64,000 bases of DNA from NCBI GenBank assembly GCA_003963305.1, contig RXJR01000033.1:1-64000 (forward strand), in the 5' to 3' direction. Every line of letters begins with the position of its first letter. Positions within the stretch are counted from its first letter, which is position 1. The translations under genes were made by a program, and so were the position numbers. Source of the stretch: Candidatus Melainabacteria bacterium. Its GTDB lineage: Bacteria > Cyanobacteriota > Vampirovibrionia > Obscuribacterales > Obscuribacteraceae. Below, piece by piece: positions 53,574-61,377 of this stretch. The notes below the pieces were generated by a model that saw only the letters and a program-made list of their open reading frames with translations, made no database searches and was not told where the DNA came from.

Positions 53574-54919
53574 TTGTCAAACGAATTACAGAGCTGATTG
53601 GGAACACACCACTGCTGGAAATAGATCCGTCGATTCACGGTCTGAAAAACATAAACTTGTTCGCCAAGTTGGAGTTGTTCAATCCATTTGGTTCGGTCAA
53701 AGATAAGACCGCATGGAACATGCTGCGATACGACCTGGATGAGATAAAGGCCAAAGGTCAGATAGTCATCGAGTCATCGAGTGGTAACACAGCCAAAGCA
53801 GTTCAGATGATCTGTGGAGTTGAAAATATCCCCTTTAAAATCGTAACCAATCGCGTGCGAGTGAAGGAAGTCAAACAGATTCTGCAGTTGCTCGGAACTG
53901 AAATCGAGGAGCTGCCAGGTCAATCGCAATGCCTCGATCCATCAGATCCCAACGACCCTCTGTTTGTCGTGGAAAAAATTATGAACAGCGAGCCCGGACG
54001 CTATTTCCATACCACGCAGTACACCAACGAATTGAACACGAAGGCACACGCCGAAATGACGGGAGCCGAGATCGCTCAGGACCTGGAAAGGGTAGATTTT
54101 TTCATTGGCGGGCTGGGTACGACTGGCTCCACCCGTGGTGCAGGAGAAACGCTAAAGCAATACAATCCCGCCATGTCCAACATCGGAGTCGTATCGAGTA
54201 AAAACGGCTTTATACCAGGCATTCGCAATTCCGATGAGATGTTTGAAGTTGGCTTGTTCGATCGAAATTTCTATCAAGATGTAATTGAAATATCAATTGA
54301 CGAAGCATTGGATGGCATGATGATGTTAATTCGTCGTTGTGGTGTTCTTTCCGGACCAACCGGTGGCGCCAGTTTAGCGGGCGCTCTGAAGTATCTCAAA
54401 ACGATAGACTCTCAGCTACCTGAAAGACAGAATGCTGTTTTTCTCGTCTGCGATCGGGTCGAGTGGTATCTCTCATTTTTGCAAAAGCTGCGTCCAGAAT
54501 GGTTTGGTTTGAGCACAAGAGAGAGTGGTCTTAAGAAATTGACGCAGGAACACATATCTTCTGCAAAAGAAATAACTGCTGATGAGCTGGAGTTGATGGT
54601 CTCGAAGAATGAGCCTATAACTCTTGTGGATCTCAGGGGCGGACTGGCATTCAAAGGCTCACACATTGACACATCAGTAAACATGCCGGCTGAAACGCTG
54701 GAGGAACTCTTGCAATGGAGTATTCCGTTCTCGCAGAGCAAACCTGTCGTGTTGATTTGTCCCGTAGGCGATCAGTCTAAACGTTTTGCAGCTTATCTGA
54801 CCGAAGCGGGCTTTGAAAGTATGAGCCTGGAAGGGGGATTCGCCGCCTGGCGTGACAAGGAAAAGCCGGTGGTCAAAGCACGTAAGCGAAAAGAATCCAA
54901 AGCCATTTTATCAGTGTGA
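53570..54919 (+). CDS. SbnA-like cysteine-synthase-fold enzyme fused to a rhodanese domain
   Basis: A 449-residue fusion. Residues 1-325 are a fold-type II PLP enzyme: GNTPLLEI, the Schiff-base Lys44 in FGSVKDKTA, ESSSGNTAKA (68-77), GGLGTTGSTRG and GPTGGASLAG for the cofactor phosphate. The VSSKNGFIPGI style is nearest SbnA/CysK enzymes that use O-phosphoserine or O-acetylserine. Residues about 335-435 are a rhodanese domain (ITADELELMVS...LVDLRGGLAFKGSHI) with its catalytic Cys397 in VLICPVGDQSK. A persulfide on Cys397 could feed sulfur straight to the synthase. The frame is intact across the join. ATG 53570 overlaps the previous stop by four bases. Confidence 0.85.
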   Translation: MIVKRITELIGNTPLLEIDPSIHGLKNINLFAKLELFNPFGSVKDKTAWNMLRYDLDEIKAKGQIVIESSSGNTAKAVQMICGVENIPFKIVTNRVRVKEVKQILQLLGTEIEELPGQSQCLDPSDPNDPLFVVEKIMNSEPGRYFHTTQYTNELNTKAHAEMTGAEIAQDLERVDFFIGGLGTTGSTRGAGETLKQYNPAMSNIGVVSSKNGFIPGIRNSDEMFEVGLFDRNFYQDVIEISIDEALDGMMMLIRRCGVLSGPTGGASLAGALKYLKTIDSQLPERQNAVFLVCDRVEWYLSFLQKLRPEWFGLSTRESGLKKLTQEHISSAKEITADELELMVSKNEPITLVDLRGGLAFKGSHIDTSVNMPAETLEELLQWSIPFSQSKPVVLICPVGDQSKRFAAYLTEAGFESMSLEGGFAAWRDKEKPVVKARKRKESKAILSV

Positions 54920-54926
54920 GGTGCGT

Positions 54927-56210
54927 ATGGTTGTCTCATCCATGCAAATGTTGACGTCGCCGCAGTGTGTTCTGCCAGAGCCTGGCAGATTCACGAGGCT
55001 TGTCTCGTTCAGATCCGATTTTCCTATCTTGAACGACAATCCGAGCACACTTTTTTTCGACAATGCCGCCACGACTCAAAAACCCTTATCGGTCTTAGCG
55101 AAAATCGAAGAATTCAATCGACAGATATGTGCAAACGCCGGACGAGGAGCTTACTCATGGTCTACGCGACTGAGTCGTGATGTTGAGGATGTGCGCTCAC
55201 GCGTGGCCAACTTTTTGAACAGTACGACCGATCTGGTTGCTTTTACGAATGGGGCGACCGACAGCTTAAACATGGTAGCGACCATGTGGGGGCTGCATAA
55301 TCTCACAGATGGCGATGAAGTGATGCTGTGCGAAGAGGACCACGCCTCAAGTGTGTTGCCCTGGTTTAACGTGCAAGAGATGCTCAGCCGGCGCGGCATA
55401 CACATCAAAATCGTGCCTTTCCATATGCATCACACCGGTACTTACGATCGCAAGAGTCTGCAAGAGGGGTTTAGCGATCGAACGAGAATCGTCTGTTTAA
55501 GTCAAATTCACCACCTCTACGGAATGGAGATGGACATCGCGGAATTGAAAGCTCTTATCCCGCAAGATGTTTATGTATCGCTGGATGCAAGCCAGAGCGC
55601 AGGACACATCAAGATCGACAGTGAATCGCTGCAGGTTGACTTCATCTCCTTTTCCGGTCATAAAATGTTCGCCGCAAACGGAATCGGCATTCTGTGGACA
55701 AGTGCACGCGCCCTTTCGCAGATGTGGCCAATACGAGTGGGCGCCAAAACCCAGCTATTAAAAACAGGTAGATTCGACGTCGACAGACTTAAATTGAGCA
55801 ACATCGTTGAATGCGGAACTTTGAATCTGCCCGCTGTGTTATCACTGGGAGCAGCAATAGAGTTTATTGAACGCAACAACATATCGGTGATGGCCGACTA
55901 CGTTTCGAGCCTCACCATCAGTCTGCTAAAAAAACTTAGAGCGTTCGAGGGCATCGAATTTGCTCCGGGCATCGGTGTTTGCGACTGCACGAGAGGATTC
56001 GGGATTATCTCTTTTAAGTTTTCAGACGTGAGTTCAGCCGATGTAGGCGCATATCTCGATAGCGAAGAAATATTGGTCAAGACTGGAGATCAGTGTCAGG
56101 GTCGCCGCAACTCATCGGACGATCTGATTCGAGTCAGTCTACAAATCTACAATACTGTCGATGAAATCGATAGATTTGCGGAGGTGCTGAATGACGCAGT
56201 TAGCAACTAA
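54927..56210 (+). CDS. SufS-like cysteine-desulfurase-family enzyme
   Basis: A 427-residue class V aminotransferase-fold protein. LFFDNAATTQKPLSVL opens the domain, FTNGATDSLNMV binds the phosphate, LDASQSAGHIKID holds the pyridine Asp, and SFSGHKMFAANGIGIL has the Schiff-base Lys246. The C-terminal loop KTGDQCQGRR keeps Cys390 at the place of the catalytic Cys of group II (SufS) desulfurases. So it may make a persulfide that goes to the rhodanese domain encoded before it. Two differences from true SufS: IHHLYGMEMDI instead of SHVLG, and TGDQC instead of TGHHC. ATG 54927 with GAGGTG is chosen; GTG 54921 is possible. Confidence 0.8.
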   Translation: MVVSSMQMLTSPQCVLPEPGRFTRLVSFRSDFPILNDNPSTLFFDNAATTQKPLSVLAKIEEFNRQICANAGRGAYSWSTRLSRDVEDVRSRVANFLNSTTDLVAFTNGATDSLNMVATMWGLHNLTDGDEVMLCEEDHASSVLPWFNVQEMLSRRGIHIKIVPFHMHHTGTYDRKSLQEGFSDRTRIVCLSQIHHLYGMEMDIAELKALIPQDVYVSLDASQSAGHIKIDSESLQVDFISFSGHKMFAANGIGILWTSARALSQMWPIRVGAKTQLLKTGRFDVDRLKLSNIVECGTLNLPAVLSLGAAIEFIERNNISVMADYVSSLTISLLKKLRAFEGIEFAPGIGVCDCTRGFGIISFKFSDVSSADVGAYLDSEEILVKTGDQCQGRRNSSDDLIRVSLQIYNTVDEIDRFAEVLNDAVSN

Positions 56211-57414
56211 TACGTCCGTGCCCGAGAAGTCAGAGTTAGTTTTTAGAGAAGCCAGAGCGGAAGATTCTCAAAACATTGTTGCTTGCTATGAAAGTGTTTT
56301 TGGCAAAGATGGCATTAGAGCTCCGGGCCATGCTCCCTATCCAGCTCCCGAGGTTTTTTTCGAACAGGGTGTTAACCAGATAATAAGCGATTCCCTGCGT
56401 CAATTCATGGTGGTTGAGACGGCAGAAGAGATCGCCGGCGGCATGATCATCAGTCACAACAGCAAATTCCACCGCGAATTCGGTTGCGTAGCCGTATCGA
56501 CGCGGTTTCAAGGGCAAGGTATCAGTTCCTTTATGCTCAAGCAAGCTAAAGAACTGGAACGTCAACAGACTCTGTCTATTAATATCACAGAGATTGTCAC
56601 TCACAGCATGCTAAGCCAATCAGCTCATGCCTATGCGGGATACAACCAAATTACAGGTTTTGGTTTTTGCCAATATCCAAGAGTTTTCTTCAAAGATCAC
56701 CCGGAATCGTGCTTGTGGGTGACTTCATTCGAGGGTAACATAATCGAAGCTTTGCGTCGTTCACGTCCCAAATGGCACGCCGCTCAGAAGTCGCACACAA
56801 CTGGTTATGAAGATCATTTCGGGAGCTTTGAGGAGAGGCTTCTGACAAACCTCGAGCAATGCCGCGCAGTTTTTATACCACAACATTACTTGAAAATCGT
56901 TTCCAGGATTGCGTCTCAATTCGAAGAAACATTTTCTTTCCGAATTCATGGCGAGAGCGATAATCTTTCAGAGACGACAAATGGGATCACTGACTGGCAG
57001 CTGGACCCCTGCGATGACTATCCTTACGCCTACCTGAACTTGCCCTCGAGAACAATAGGCGAAGAAGAGTTGTTGCAGAAAATTCAATCACTTCCAGCCG
57101 GCAAAAGGTACATACAAGCACGAGTCTCCACAAGCAGTGCCGTTGCCATTCGGAACATCGAACTTCTTCGCACCCATGGCTTTGTGTTTCTTGGATGGGT
57201 GCCGCTTTTTCGGTACGCGGGAGACAAAGCGCCAGTTTTTGATGACGTGTTGCTCATGCAACGGTTACATCCAGATTTAGTTGCGACTAATGCCTTACCG
57301 GGTGAAACGAATGCAGTCGTGAAGTTGCACGGCTACCCTCTCAATCTGACTGGCGATCTAATCGCGACCATCCGCATGGATCTCAGAAGTTCAAAGAAAC
57401 GATGGGATGAGTAG
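56191..57414 (+). CDS. GNAT-type acyltransferase, two-domain
   Basis: A 407-residue protein starting inside the end of the previous gene (20-base overlap), which implies coupled translation. The N-terminal half is a GNAT domain: FREARAEDSQNIVACY (about 18-33), then FGCVAVSTRFQGQGISSFMLKQA (about 93-115) with the acetyl-CoA loop Q-G-Q-G-I. The C-terminal half resembles a second, degenerate GNAT repeat (YIQARVSTSSAVAIRNIELLRTHGFVFLGWVPLF). It would attach an acyl or acetyl group to an amine, presumably of the pathway's product. The substrate is not known. Confidence 0.7.
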   Translation: MTQLATNTSVPEKSELVFREARAEDSQNIVACYESVFGKDGIRAPGHAPYPAPEVFFEQGVNQIISDSLRQFMVVETAEEIAGGMIISHNSKFHREFGCVAVSTRFQGQGISSFMLKQAKELERQQTLSINITEIVTHSMLSQSAHAYAGYNQITGFGFCQYPRVFFKDHPESCLWVTSFEGNIIEALRRSRPKWHAAQKSHTTGYEDHFGSFEERLLTNLEQCRAVFIPQHYLKIVSRIASQFEETFSFRIHGESDNLSETTNGITDWQLDPCDDYPYAYLNLPSRTIGEEELLQKIQSLPAGKRYIQARVSTSSAVAIRNIELLRTHGFVFLGWVPLFRYAGDKAPVFDDVLLMQRLHPDLVATNALPGETNAVVKLHGYPLNLTGDLIATIRMDLRSSKKRWDE

Positions 57415-57417
57415 CAA

Positions 57418-57894
57418 TTGCAGCTGTGCAAGGGATCACTTTTGGCCGGGACAAGAACCGACGCGGAGCTATTGAAATTGAAAGCAGTAAGACTTAGCCG
57501 CAGCTGCCATCAAGTACTTCGATATTTGCGAGAAAAGAAAGGGCTTCATTCTGCAAACGACATCTATATGGCATTGAAGAGTGAGTTCTCCGAGGATGCA
57601 CCTGGTCTAACAACCATTTATCGATGTCTTGAGACGCTCGTACAAACCGAACGAGTGCAATCGGTAGTGCTGGGAGACAGCGAAAAAATCTTCGAGTACA
57701 TTGAAGACGGCCAACACCATCACCATCTCATCTGCACCTCGTGCAGGACGAGCGTTCATTTACACAAATGCTTTATCGAACAATGGGAAGAAAAAATAAA
57801 AACGGTACATGGATTTGAGGTACGTTCGCACATTCTCGAATTGTTTGGGCTATGTCCAGAGTGCCAGACGAGCGCAACCGCGCCCTTGAACTAG
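57418..57894 (+). CDS. zur: Fur-family regulator, Zur-like
   Basis: A 158-residue Fur-type repressor. The winged helix is at about 22-95 (LSRSCHQVLRYLREKKGLHSANDIYMALKS, GLTTIYRCLETLVQ). The sensing part has HHHHLICTSC (Cys106, Cys109) and LFGLCPECQ (Cys146, Cys149), the structural zinc site of Fur/Zur proteins, plus HGFEVRSHILELFG with regulatory His. The Zur rather than Fur label follows from the surrounding zinc-sparing genes. The annotated TTG 57418 is four bases after the previous stop; a TTG at 57475 or 57481 behind GGAG would also fit, since family members start close to LKAVRLS. The protein likely represses its own operon at site A. Confidence 0.75.
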   Translation: MQLCKGSLLAGTRTDAELLKLKAVRLSRSCHQVLRYLREKKGLHSANDIYMALKSEFSEDAPGLTTIYRCLETLVQTERVQSVVLGDSEKIFEYIEDGQHHHHLICTSCRTSVHLHKCFIEQWEEKIKTVHGFEVRSHILELFGLCPECQTSATAPLN

Positions 57895-57895
57895 C

Positions 57896-59347
57896 ATGGG
57901 CACTGCCATATCCGACAACACAAAAAATGATACTTCCAAACTACAACCGGGGTTTACCACAATCGGAGCCTGGGCTCTCGGAGTAGGCGCTTTAATTGGC
58001 TCGATGGCGTGGCTTATTCACGCTCCCATGATTGCAACTGCAGGGAACCTGGGCGCAACCCTGGCTTGGCTCATTGCCGGTGTTCTCTCTATTCCGCTGG
58101 CGCTTATTCTCATGGAATTATCGTCCATGTTTCCCACTGCGGGCGGACCATATTTCTATAAATACTATGCGCTGAAACGCCTGATTCCAGGCTATGGTGA
58201 TTTGCTTGGCTTTCTCACAGGTTGGCTCTTTTGGATCGCCCTAACCGTAGGACTGGCAATGATGTCGATTGGTTTGGTCAACCTTCTCGTCAGAACGCTT
58301 ACACCTGGCTGTCCTTTGGTCCAACACTGGCTTTTCGGTCCGTTCGTCATCGTCACACTATTTCTTTCAACAGCAGTGCTTAATTTGCACCCGGCCAGGA
58401 CATCTTCAAAAGTATCGATTGGATTTTGTTTGCTCAAGATTTTTATGGCTGCAGGCTTCGTATTGCTTGTGATCAGCTCGAACAAATGGTCGATGCATGA
58501 GGCGCTGAAAATTGTAAACCCGGGCGGTAGCAGCAATTTGCATGAAAGTATCGCTTCTGTTCTGATGCTCGCATTGACAGGTTTCACCTTCTTAGAAATT
58601 ACTGGTTGTACGTCAGCTGAGACATACAACGCCGAGAAAGCCGTTCCGAAAGCAATGATGCTGACGCTTCTGACGGGTGCCTTAGTATTCGGAACGATAA
58701 GTTTTTGCTCTGCCGGCATAATACCGCTTGCCTGCGACAACAAGCTGAAAACAATGGTCATCAGTGGTACAGCACTGGAGGCAACATGTCCAGGAATCGT
58801 CACATACGTTGCCGGCACAAGCGCGGGTGAGCTATTCTTTGGTTGTGTCATCGCGTCCATTGTTGGTGGCACATTTGGTGCACTACTGGCGCTTGCCCGA
58901 GTCGGTTATTCCATGTCTGCTAGCGGACTGTTCCCGCTGCAGTTTGCGAATACTAATCGAGACGGTGTGCCCGTCTACGCACTGTGGTTCCAGTGCTTCT
59001 GCGTCATTATCATTGCCTTGAGCACGTTGTTTTTATCCCGCCTGGGGTGGTTTCCTAACGCTTATGTCTTTCTGGGCGAGACCTTTGGATTCATGTACTC
59101 GCTGATTGGAGTGCTCTATGCAATATGTTTTCTCAGCTTGCGATACACAGATCCGGAGAGGGAACGCCCTTTCCAGGTCGGAAGCATGAAAGCCGCATGG
59201 TCTGTCAGTATCATCACAATCATAATATGGAGCTATGCGGCGATTGGTTGTGTGCAGCCAATCCATCAGCTGACAGGCTTATTTATCATGTTCAGTGGTG
59301 TGCCGGTCTATTATTTCTATAAAAATCGCAGTCTCACCAAAATTTAA
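57896..59347 (+). CDS. APC-superfamily amino-acid/polyamine permease
   Basis: A 483-residue integral membrane protein with about 12 hydrophobic segments. WALGVGALIGSMAW (about 26-39) is the TM1 G-(x)-G-x-x-x-G signature, and ELSSMFPTAGGPYFYKYYAL the conserved TM2-TM3 loop. FLEITGCTSAETYNAEKAVPKAM is the TM6-TM7 region. It imports or exchanges an amino acid or amine across the inner membrane; as the last gene of the operon it may import a precursor or export the product. It begins one base after the regulator stop (TAGC-ATG). Confidence 0.85.
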   Translation: MGTAISDNTKNDTSKLQPGFTTIGAWALGVGALIGSMAWLIHAPMIATAGNLGATLAWLIAGVLSIPLALILMELSSMFPTAGGPYFYKYYALKRLIPGYGDLLGFLTGWLFWIALTVGLAMMSIGLVNLLVRTLTPGCPLVQHWLFGPFVIVTLFLSTAVLNLHPARTSSKVSIGFCLLKIFMAAGFVLLVISSNKWSMHEALKIVNPGGSSNLHESIASVLMLALTGFTFLEITGCTSAETYNAEKAVPKAMMLTLLTGALVFGTISFCSAGIIPLACDNKLKTMVISGTALEATCPGIVTYVAGTSAGELFFGCVIASIVGGTFGALLALARVGYSMSASGLFPLQFANTNRDGVPVYALWFQCFCVIIIALSTLFLSRLGWFPNAYVFLGETFGFMYSLIGVLYAICFLSLRYTDPERERPFQVGSMKAAWSVSIITIIIWSYAAIGCVQPIHQLTGLFIMFSGVPVYYFYKNRSLTKI

Positions 59348-59402
59348 AAACTCTCCTACGAGACAACGATCCAAATCCGCTTAAGAATTGCATTTTTAAA
59401 AG

Positions 59403-59442
59403 TTGACTTTAACGCTAACGATAATCTATTATCATTAACGTT
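59403..59442 (+). promoter_or_regulatory. Promoter and Zur-type operator B of the S4 paralogue gene
   Basis: A -35 TTGACT (59403-59408) and -10 TATTAT (59427-59432), 18 bases apart. The operator is a 32-bp imperfect inverted repeat at 59411-59442: left half AACGCTAACGATAATC, right half TATTATCATTAACGTT, 13 of 16 positions paired. The core is GATAA-N4-TTATC. The operator covers the -10 box, so it should repress. Confidence 0.75.
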
Positions 59443-59555
59443 TGGGATCATAATCGCCAGAAGATTCGATGATTACTTCAATCAAAGGGCTTGAACTGTG
59501 CTCGCGAATCGAAGCGAACACGTACAACTGACTTCCGATCAAAGTAAAGGAAATA

Positions 59556-60158
59556 ATGCGATATTTAGACTCGAAAGCAAAGCGCTGCCGCGCCGTTGGA
59601 GTGAATCTTTACGGCAATGCAAAATTTGACCGATTGTTAGCACGAGGGGCAAATCCGCCCGGAGAGCACGGTAATAAGAAACACAAATTATCCGATTATG
59701 GCGAGCATCTAAAAGAGAAGCAAAAGATACGTTGGACTTATGGTGCCTCGGAAAAACAATTTGTTCGTGCTTACGAGGAAGCGAGCCGGGCGAAGGCGGC
59801 GACAGGCACAGTTTTGCTGCAACTTCTGGAACGGAGACTCGATAACGTAGTGTATCGTTCCGGACTCTTTGCAAGCCGAGACCAGGCCCGACAGATCGTC
59901 AGTCACGGGCACGTCCTTGTGAATGGAACGAGGTTGAATGTAGCTTCAGCTCGTTTAAATCCAGGGGACGAGATCACCTTTAAAGAAAAGAGTCACTCCT
60001 TGATCAAATCATTCAGCGAATCGAACCAATCAATCGTTCCGCAATGGCTTGAAGTCAACAAAACTCCTTTACGCATAAAATTTTTAGCCGTGCCGGAACG
60101 AGAAGATCTCGACCAGACTTTTCGAGAAAATCTGGTTGTCGAATACTATTCGCGCTAA
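59556..60158 (+). CDS. rpsD: Zinc-independent (C-) ribosomal protein S4 paralogue
   Basis: A 200-residue S4. The S4 RNA-binding domain is clear: LLQLLERRLDNVVYRSGLFASRDQARQIVSHGHVLVNGTRLNVASARLNPGDEITFKE. Zinc-binding S4 forms have four cysteines near the N terminus. Here only Cys11 (KAKRCRAVG) remains, and the equivalent segment is NLYGNAKFDRLLARGANPPGEHG. It is therefore the zinc-free type and is likely to replace the zinc form in starvation. AAAGGAAAT precedes ATG 59556. Its promoter carries operator B, so it belongs to the same regulon as the upstream operon. Confidence 0.85.
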   Translation: MRYLDSKAKRCRAVGVNLYGNAKFDRLLARGANPPGEHGNKKHKLSDYGEHLKEKQKIRWTYGASEKQFVRAYEEASRAKAATGTVLLQLLERRLDNVVYRSGLFASRDQARQIVSHGHVLVNGTRLNVASARLNPGDEITFKEKSHSLIKSFSESNQSIVPQWLEVNKTPLRIKFLAVPEREDLDQTFRENLVVEYYSR

Positions 60159-60194
60159 ATATTACTGGTCTCTGTCGTCCAACAACGTTGATGC

Positions 60195-60208
60195 CACCGT
60201 ATTTGGTG
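60195..60208. repeat. CACC-N6-GGTG palindrome, copy 11
   Basis: Spacer gtattt; arms extend to GCCACC/GGTGCC at 60193-60210 with one mismatch. It lies behind the S4 gene. Confidence 0.55.
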
Positions 60209-60258
60209 CCCAACAAGTCAAATTTTTTTTGCGCGCCCTGAACTAGTTGCGCACAGGA

Positions 60259-60288
60259 GGTGTGTTAGCTCTTTTGAGCTAACACACC
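60259..60288. terminator. Perfect 13-bp hairpin between S4 and VanX-type genes
   Basis: GGTGTGTTAGCTC (60259-60271), loop TTTT, GAGCTAACACACC (60276-60288). It sits between two convergent genes and could stop transcription from both sides. Confidence 0.65.
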
Positions 60289-60406
60289 ACTGCAATTGAG
60301 AGCATCCTTTCAGAGGCCTGAACGATGATGTGCGCCAGATAAACCGTATCTTTCCTCTCCAGTCCTCTCAGGCTGATGCCAGCGAGGTATACGCTCGTGG
60401 CGAGAT

Positions 60407-61213
60407 TTACAGTTCGGGAGAGAGCCCCTTGTTTGCCAATCCGTAGCGTGCCTTCAGACCACGGGGCATGCCCTGGTTCATGACCGAGGCCTGCGTCAGA
60501 TAGTCGAAGTGCCACCACTCGAATGGGTAGTTGACGAAACCTACTTCCGTCATCGCCCAAAAGAGAAGGCGCCGGTTGCGAAGCGCTTCTTTGTGGCTGG
60601 CGGAGTCGGAATTCGCCAGTTCCTCGTAGTAGCGCGTGCTGCTGACACTCGATGAATCAAGATAGATGCCGCCCATGTAGGCAGCCTTGCCCGTCGCCAC
60701 CTCCTCGAGCGTAAGGTCCACGGCGCCACCGGTGGCGTGAGTGGGCCAGGTTGTTGGGTCATCGACGTTGAAGGTGCTGGGGTCGGTTGCGTAGCGGAGT
60801 GCAAAAGCAGTCCACTCGGCTTCGCTGGCATGAGGCAGAAGCTGGCGCGCCTGCTCAAGCATCCAGCCCCAGAGATCGCGCTGGACGGCAATTGGGCGAA
60901 AGCCATCCAGAACGACCACTCGCATGCCGTAGGAGCGAAGGAGCTCGTCGACCTCCTTGAGCTTGCGAGCGACGCTCTTTCGGGCGTACACGCGGATAAG
61001 CCCGGATTTGAACGCACGACCGACGGGTTGATTCAGTCCGTCGGTTCGACTGTAGAACGCATCCGTTCGAATATCGTAGTCAGCCAGGTCGACCAACGGT
61101 TCTCCATATTCGGGGGCCGTTTGATCGATCTGCACGTTCTTGTACTCGTCGGTGTCGTTCTGAGAAGCGCTAGGCGGAAGCTTCCGATCGCGAAAATCAG
61201 ATAGTGTTCTCAT
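60407..61213 (-). CDS. VanX-type D-alanyl-D-alanine dipeptidase (M15D)
   Basis: A 268-residue enzyme that splits D-Ala-D-Ala dipeptides. The zinc ligands are His and Asp in THATGGAVDLTL (about residue 158-166) and His in EWWHFDY (about 231-237), whose Glu is the catalytic base. DGFRPIAVQRDLW is also typical. No signal peptide is clear, so it is probably cytosolic, where VanX-like enzymes recycle murein dipeptide; resistance is not implied, as no VanA or VanH is near. It is GC-rich between AT-rich zinc genes. ATG 61213 overlaps the stop of a short upstream frame (ATGA). Confidence 0.85.
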   Translation of the reverse strand: MRTLSDFRDRKLPPSASQNDTDEYKNVQIDQTAPEYGEPLVDLADYDIRTDAFYSRTDGLNQPVGRAFKSGLIRVYARKSVARKLKEVDELLRSYGMRVVVLDGFRPIAVQRDLWGWMLEQARQLLPHASEAEWTAFALRYATDPSTFNVDDPTTWPTHATGGAVDLTLEEVATGKAAYMGGIYLDSSSVSSTRYYEELANSDSASHKEALRNRRLLFWAMTEVGFVNYPFEWWHFDYLTQASVMNQGMPRGLKARYGLANKGLSPEL

Positions 61214-61377
61214 ATCGTCCTTTCTTGGTTAAGGCGTCTCGGCGCACGAGTCCAGAGAACCCGTGCAACGAAGAGGCGACAAGTGTTGTTGCGAAATCCG
61301 TAACCTAACTCCGCTGTGAGCAGATTGGAGAGATAGGAGCCGTGAATGCCACCACCAATGATGATGCAGTCGAGCAT
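61210..61377 (-). pseudogene. Truncated FAD/NAD-binding oxidoreductase remnant
   Basis: A 55-codon frame beginning with ATG 61377 behind AAGGAGG. Its start LDCIIIGGGIHGSYLSNLL is the Rossmann dinucleotide-binding beta-alpha unit with G-x-G-x-x-G, but the frame stops after 55 residues and its second half (FVARVLWTRAPRRLNQERTI) is not oxidoreductase-like. A full enzyme needs 350 or more residues. It is probably the N-terminal stub of a flavoprotein truncated by the arrival of the VanX-type gene. Confidence 0.5.

Noticed and set aside
51067-57414. Siderophore (staphyloferrin B) cluster
   Set aside because: SbnA-like and possibly SbnI-like genes exist, but SbnB, the IucA/C synthetases and iron uptake genes are absent, and neighbours point to zinc.
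60407-61213. Vancomycin-resistance gene cluster
   Set aside because: Only the VanX-type dipeptidase is present, with no VanA ligase, VanH or VanRS; many bacteria use such enzymes for murein recycling.
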